Positions 59,627-64,000 of a stretch of 64,000 nucleotides of DNA are shown one piece after another; the first letter of the stretch is position 1, and each line of letters begins with the position of its first letter. The DNA is taken from the NCBI GenBank assembly GCA_000310025.1, contig FN649736.1, positions 1,699,254 through 1,763,253 of the forward strand, given 5' to 3'. Made by a program: the position numbers and the translations under genes. Source of the stretch: Ectocarpus siliculosus. Its lineage: Eukaryota > Sar > Phaeophyceae > Ectocarpales > Ectocarpaceae. A model generated the notes under the pieces. That model saw nothing but the letters and a program-made list of their open reading frames with translations, ran no database searches and was not told the DNA's origin.

Positions 59627-62600
59627 TCAATCGCCCGAAGGCTTGAGGTTCGAGAAGAACCACACCTCCACCTGCAGGCACCTGGTGGAAACAAGAACAC
59701 GCGAAAAATGTTTGAGGAAGATCCTTTGTGAGGTGCATGCTGTGTGATCGTTCTCCCGGGTGACACGTCCCGGCGGGTGCATCCAGAATTGTACAGAAAG
59801 TGTAGAAGCGACGACAGAATTAATGGGGTGACAAGAAAAAAAAACTGACTACTGCTGTGCGGCGTTCAATCGCCAAAAAGAGGCCTTCCGATGGAGGGAA
59901 ACTACTGTAGGCAAAACCACCCACGGACGGAGTGGGGGTAGATACCCTTCAACGCATTTTTGCGACAGCAAGCGGGTGTGAAGTCAAAACCAATCGCAGA
60001 AAATCACGACACCAAAGGGGGTGTTGGGATTTAGACGCGGCCCTTCCTGATGAACGTCAAACAACCATGGACAAGATATGGCGTAGGCCGTTGGGGCGGG
60101 AATTCGTTGGGCACAAACAGCAACAACCCAATGGGTGGACACCCCGGGATGTACGCGTTCAAAATATGTACACATACACGGGACAGGAGGGCGGGAGCAA
60201 GGGCCAACCAAACCCACGAGCAAACTTCCTATACTGTAGGTGGCGGGTAGTGCCTGGAAACGGCGCACGCGTTCCTGAGCGCACAGGGGACCAGGAACCA
60301 ACAGACCGCGCCGACCGACGCGCAGAAATTCCGCCATCATCCACTCTTGGGGTGGTCTGATTCGAGATGTCCATGCTACGTGGGTCCATTCACCCTTTCC
60401 AAGGCGAGCACCCCCCGCTACCACCACCACCACCACCACCCTCATGTTCGCCGCGCATGACACACACAAAAAAGGGACGACTACAAGTACACACACAAAA
60501 AGAAGCGACGACTATACGCAAAAAAAAAACAGTCGCGCGCGTGCCTGAAAAACTCGTTCGAAGACAGCCGAGGGCTTCCGAAGGTGTCGCTCGGATTGCT
60601 CTCTCCGGCGTCGAGCTCGTCGTCGATCTGGAAGGCGAAGCCGCCGCCGCCGCCGCCCATGGCCAGCCACGAGTCGCTCGAGATGCAGAAGTAGTCGTTG
60701 GCTCCTGTCCAGCGGTGGCCCTTGAAGGAGGGGTGGAACGAGTACACGAAGGACTCGCCCGTGCCGTAGTATTTTTGGCTCTCCTGGACAAACAAAGCGC
60801 AGGGGGGGGGGGCGCGTACTCTTATGTTTTGCATGCCTTAGCGGTTAGACCATTGACCACGCGTCCTCGAGAGGACGGAGCATTGTTCCCACAGGACCGA
60901 TCACCGATGGCCAATCGTTCCTTCCTACTTTGCCAAAGGTGGCTCAAAAACGTCTTCCCTATTCTATCTATCCTAACGCTATCCCTCCCCAGGGGGGGGG
61001 TCAGCAAAAGGGAACAGGCACATTTTTGGCTGGAGGTTAGAACGGAGGTGTCGGAATAGTTTTAAGGTCTGGCACCGACCTCTGTGAACAACAAACACCA
61101 GGTGAAATATGAGGCGTTGTCTTTGGGAACTACAGCACATCGGATCAGCGCTATTATATATAATAGAAGCTCCAGAGACAACAAAGGAGGGCTCGCTCTC
61201 GCGGCCATGAGCGGCTGGGGGCTTGCACAGTGGGGAAAAAAATCGAGCAAGCAGGTAGGATGAGTGTGAACCAGCATGCGGCATTGTGCGCACTACCTAG
61301 TTTTTCCGTGGAAGAAGTGAAGTTTTCAGGTCCCTCATTGTTTTTCGGTGTGACCGTTTGAGTGTTGTCCAAAATTGAATAAAGTTGTGGCGCTATCTTG
61401 TACGAGTTCTGACAACATTGTCTGGAGTACAACTTGGCCCGAGAACCGCACGTTTGTAGGAAACACGACAACCACGTCTAGAAATACATTCGAAAGTCCC
61501 TTAGTCGCCCAAATCGTATCACCAACCGCTGCAGAGTGCGCTGTGCTGCGTACCTTCATCGAGCCGGCCACGAAGCCGCCAAAGACGTACCCCCAGCTAT
61601 CCTCCACCACGATCAGACACCTGAACAAACGCCGCGCGCGCGAGAGAGAGAGACAACGCCAACCGGGGAGGTTGCCAGAACATCAAACGGTGCTGATGCG
61701 AATCCAGATAAACCATGTCGAATCAAAATCAGACGTCGCGCCCTCGGTTTCAGTCAAACTATTTTTCTCTCTTCCTTAATCTTTCGCCGAAGTGTGTATG
61801 TATTTCGTCCGTGAGCACGGAAGCCGTCCCCGTCAGTTAGACCGATACGGATGTTGGGTACTGAGCAGAGACCGCCGTAAAGGTCTTTTTTGATAAAAAG
61901 ACAGCACCAGCAAAAACAAAAACAACAACAACGCGCACAGCCGTATCGCACAAGGACCTGCCCTGAGAAGCAACTAACGAAAGACAAAGCAGTCGTCGTG
62001 CAACGATCAAAACGAAAAACAGCAACAGCAAACCGGTCTAGACCTGCCTGCCAGCATCGCTCCAGGCCACCACAAACCTGCCAGCCATGAATCGTACCAA
62101 AATCTCTCACAAGAGTCTATCTAATCGACGAGCCAACCGCCAACGGACATGCCAACGGCCATTCAACAAGCCCACGAAGCCAAAAGCCAACGCAAAATAA
62201 CGACCAATTATCCCCGAGCACTCACGGCCCCCTCCCCCGGCAGTTCTGCAGCAGGGTCCACAGGCTCGCGCCGTCCCTGGCGATGCTGTAGCCGAGCTTC
62301 CAAGTCTTCATCGCCTGGCCCAGGGGCACCGCTTCCGCGAGACGGCGCAGACGGGCCGCCGTGAGGATCTGCCGAAAAAAAAAAAAGACAGAAAAAAAAA
62401 AATGGCATGAAAAACTCGTCTGTAACACAAAGTTTAGTCGAACGTGCGATGAAGGGGCAACGTAGAACGAAATGAGGCCTGGTGTTTCGCATCGCGACAA
62501 AAAAAAAAAAAGAAGACAGCACCAACTTCTAGAACCCCGCGCGCCGTGGTACGTGTGACGGGGGTGCGGGTGCGCAGCGCTAACAAACACGTCTCGTATG

Positions 62601-63677
62601 AATCTTAATCTTCCACCAGGAGGTGTCGCCGGGACTTTTGGGGGGCGAACGGAAACACAAAACATGAAACGGTTTCAAGCAAAAACAATTCAATAAGACC
62701 GGTTTCGTCGTTGTCATCACCTTGGAAGGCTGGTCGAGAACGACTTCTCTTGCTTCCTCCACGGGCGACTCCACCTCGTGACGGACCACGCCAGGCGGCC
62801 GCATGTCCACGAGCTCCGCCTCTTCGACCGCGTTCTTCTTCTTCTTGCGCGTCCGCAGCTGCAACCAAGCACAACACCACACGCGAGATTAGATGGGAAA
62901 GAAGAAGAAGGAAAAGCAGGAAGGACGTTGTGGTGATCGAGCGGCAAACCTTGCGAAGAAGAAGAACAAGACGCGGTTGATGGGTGTGTGCTCGGGAGCA
63001 CGCGGCGGACCCCGATACACAAACAACCGCAGCAGTGGCAGTTACAAGCAGCATGGAGAGAGGAGACAGGGGGAGAAACGGCACGGTATATCTTCACCAA
63101 ACTTTCAAGGTCTGCTGGAAGCATAGAGAGGTGGCTGAAAGACCGCCCAGCCATGTGTACCGTCAACGATGGAGGAAGAACACTCGAGGGCGAGAAAAAC
63201 CCTTTGACGCGCCGGAAAACTACGGTCGTGCGCGCGTTGCGTATCACCATGGCACGTGTCGTGTGCTCCGTCTTTTGCGGGCGAACTATGTTCGGTTTCG
63301 TCTATTTACTACACGCATGTCGCGTTGCTTCTGCTCGGTACAACCCATTTTGCCCATCCTATGGCTGAAAGTTCGCAGGACGACGCCTGCGCCTGATGTG
63401 CAGGATGCGTTGGAGCTTCGTCTCCTGCGTAGAGCGACACGACCTTTAAACGTAGCGCATGACACACGGCGGCGGCTGCTTCGTCCTACTATCTCACCGG
63501 CGAGCGCTGCTTCTTCTTGGACCTTTCCTCCTCCCTCATCTGCTGGTTGTGCGGCATCCTCGACTTGAAGTGCCAGTCGAAGACCCAGAGCCACGCAACG
63601 CACACGCCGAGGCAGACTACGAACGCCTCCCACACGCCCATGACGTCAACCATCGCTGCACGCGCCGCCGATGACAT
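59627..63677 (-). CDS. Membrane-anchored TLDc-domain protein
   Basis: Six exons with matching phases sum to 822 nt, i.e. 273 residues plus TGA: 63677-63498, 62858-62721, 62368-62226, 61620-61554, 60783-60545, 59681-59627. The N-terminus has one membrane segment (WEAFVVCLGVCVAWLWVF, about residues 16-33) then a basic stretch. The TLDc domain covers about residue 107 to the end: ILTAARLRRLAEAVP, WKLGYSIARDGASLWTLL, LIVVEDSWGYVFGGFV, KYYGTGESFVYSF, ANDYFCISSDSWLAMGGG, GESNPSDTFGSPRLSS, and VEVW at the C-terminus.

TLDc proteins act in oxidative-stress resistance and some bind the V-ATPase; this role is known for the family, not shown here. The intron after 60545 has a GC donor (AG|GCACGC). An upstream in-frame Met is not needed. 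No LysM or TBC domain is fused. Confidence 0.9.
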
Positions 63678-63929
63678 GGGCGGCCGCCAGGACCGGGGGC
63701 AACAAAACAGACGACAGGCCGGCAGATTGACACCAGCGCTTGCATAGAGAGGCAAGGAACGGCACCAATACCAGACCTATCTATCCCTTTGCTTCATCGC
63801 TCGTGCCTCGGATAGATAGATGGTAGGCCCTCAAAAGCTCCTGGTTTAGACCACAAAGTTGATACTTGTTGCGATCATTAAGAGCATTCAACTAGGGACG
63901 GACGGGCGTGCAGACTACCCCGTGTTCTC

Positions 63930-64000
63930 TACCCCCCCCCCCCCCCCCCCCCCCCCACCTTTCCCCCCCCCCCCCTTTTTCTCTTTCCCTTTCCCCCCCT
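63930..64000 (+). repeat. Poly-C / C-T tract at the window end
   Basis: Runs of about 26 and 14 C residues separated by ACCTTT, then CT-rich sequence to the end. Such homopolymers often mark sequencing or assembly ends, so the exact length is doubtful. Confidence 0.8.

Noticed and set aside
1-64000. CRISPR arrays, bacterial operons, prophage
   Set aside because: Genes are spliced and widely spaced; no regular repeat-spacer array or Shine-Dalgarno-linked gene runs are present.

Overview
The window looks like nuclear DNA of a eukaryote with intron-rich genes. The genes have many short exons, long introns, mostly GT-AG (a few GC-AG) splice sites and moderately high GC, and they are separated by retrotransposons, foldback elements and microsatellites. 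The gene set (a UBR-type N-recognin, a TLDc protein, a PMR5/Cas1-like SGNH esterase, a large repeat-bearing protein kinase) and the chromodomain Ty3 element would suit a stramenopile such as a brown alga. That assignment is inference; no marker gene fixes it.

Left part (1-16.7 kb): remains of a pogo-like DNA transposon (500-1212), a near-palindromic foldback (5985-6460), a small element with 8-bp target duplications (8372-8782), a broken Ty1/copia pol (10052-11797), a tRNA-like sequence (about 12.44 kb), and on the + strand the last recognisable exons of a UBR1/PRT6-type ubiquitin ligase (15660-16534). That gene stops making sense just before a segmental duplication boundary.

Middle (16.7-46 kb): duplication copy A (16738-24865) holds a dead, truncated copy of a protein kinase gene. 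A minus-strand PC-esterase (SGNH) gene lies at 28550-32498. A degenerate Ty3/gypsy chromodomain element (38489-45340) carries a complete NADAR domain between its gag-like region and its protease. This NADAR-in-retrotransposon arrangement is the most unusual thing in the window.

Right part (46.7-64 kb): the apparently intact parent kinase gene (46751-53715, minus strand) encodes a transmembrane segment, three to four 103-residue repeats and a protein kinase domain. Duplication copy B (48588-57536) covers its 5' two thirds plus upstream DNA. A 723-bp TTAA-flanked foldback sits in copy B, and the matching site in copy A is empty. A six-exon minus-strand gene (59627-63677), whose phases close exactly to a 273-residue protein, encodes a membrane-anchored TLDc protein. 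The window ends in a poly-C tract.

Exon models were built by hand from splice signals, phase and family motifs, with no transcript support. Identities to families are by motif recognition, not database search.
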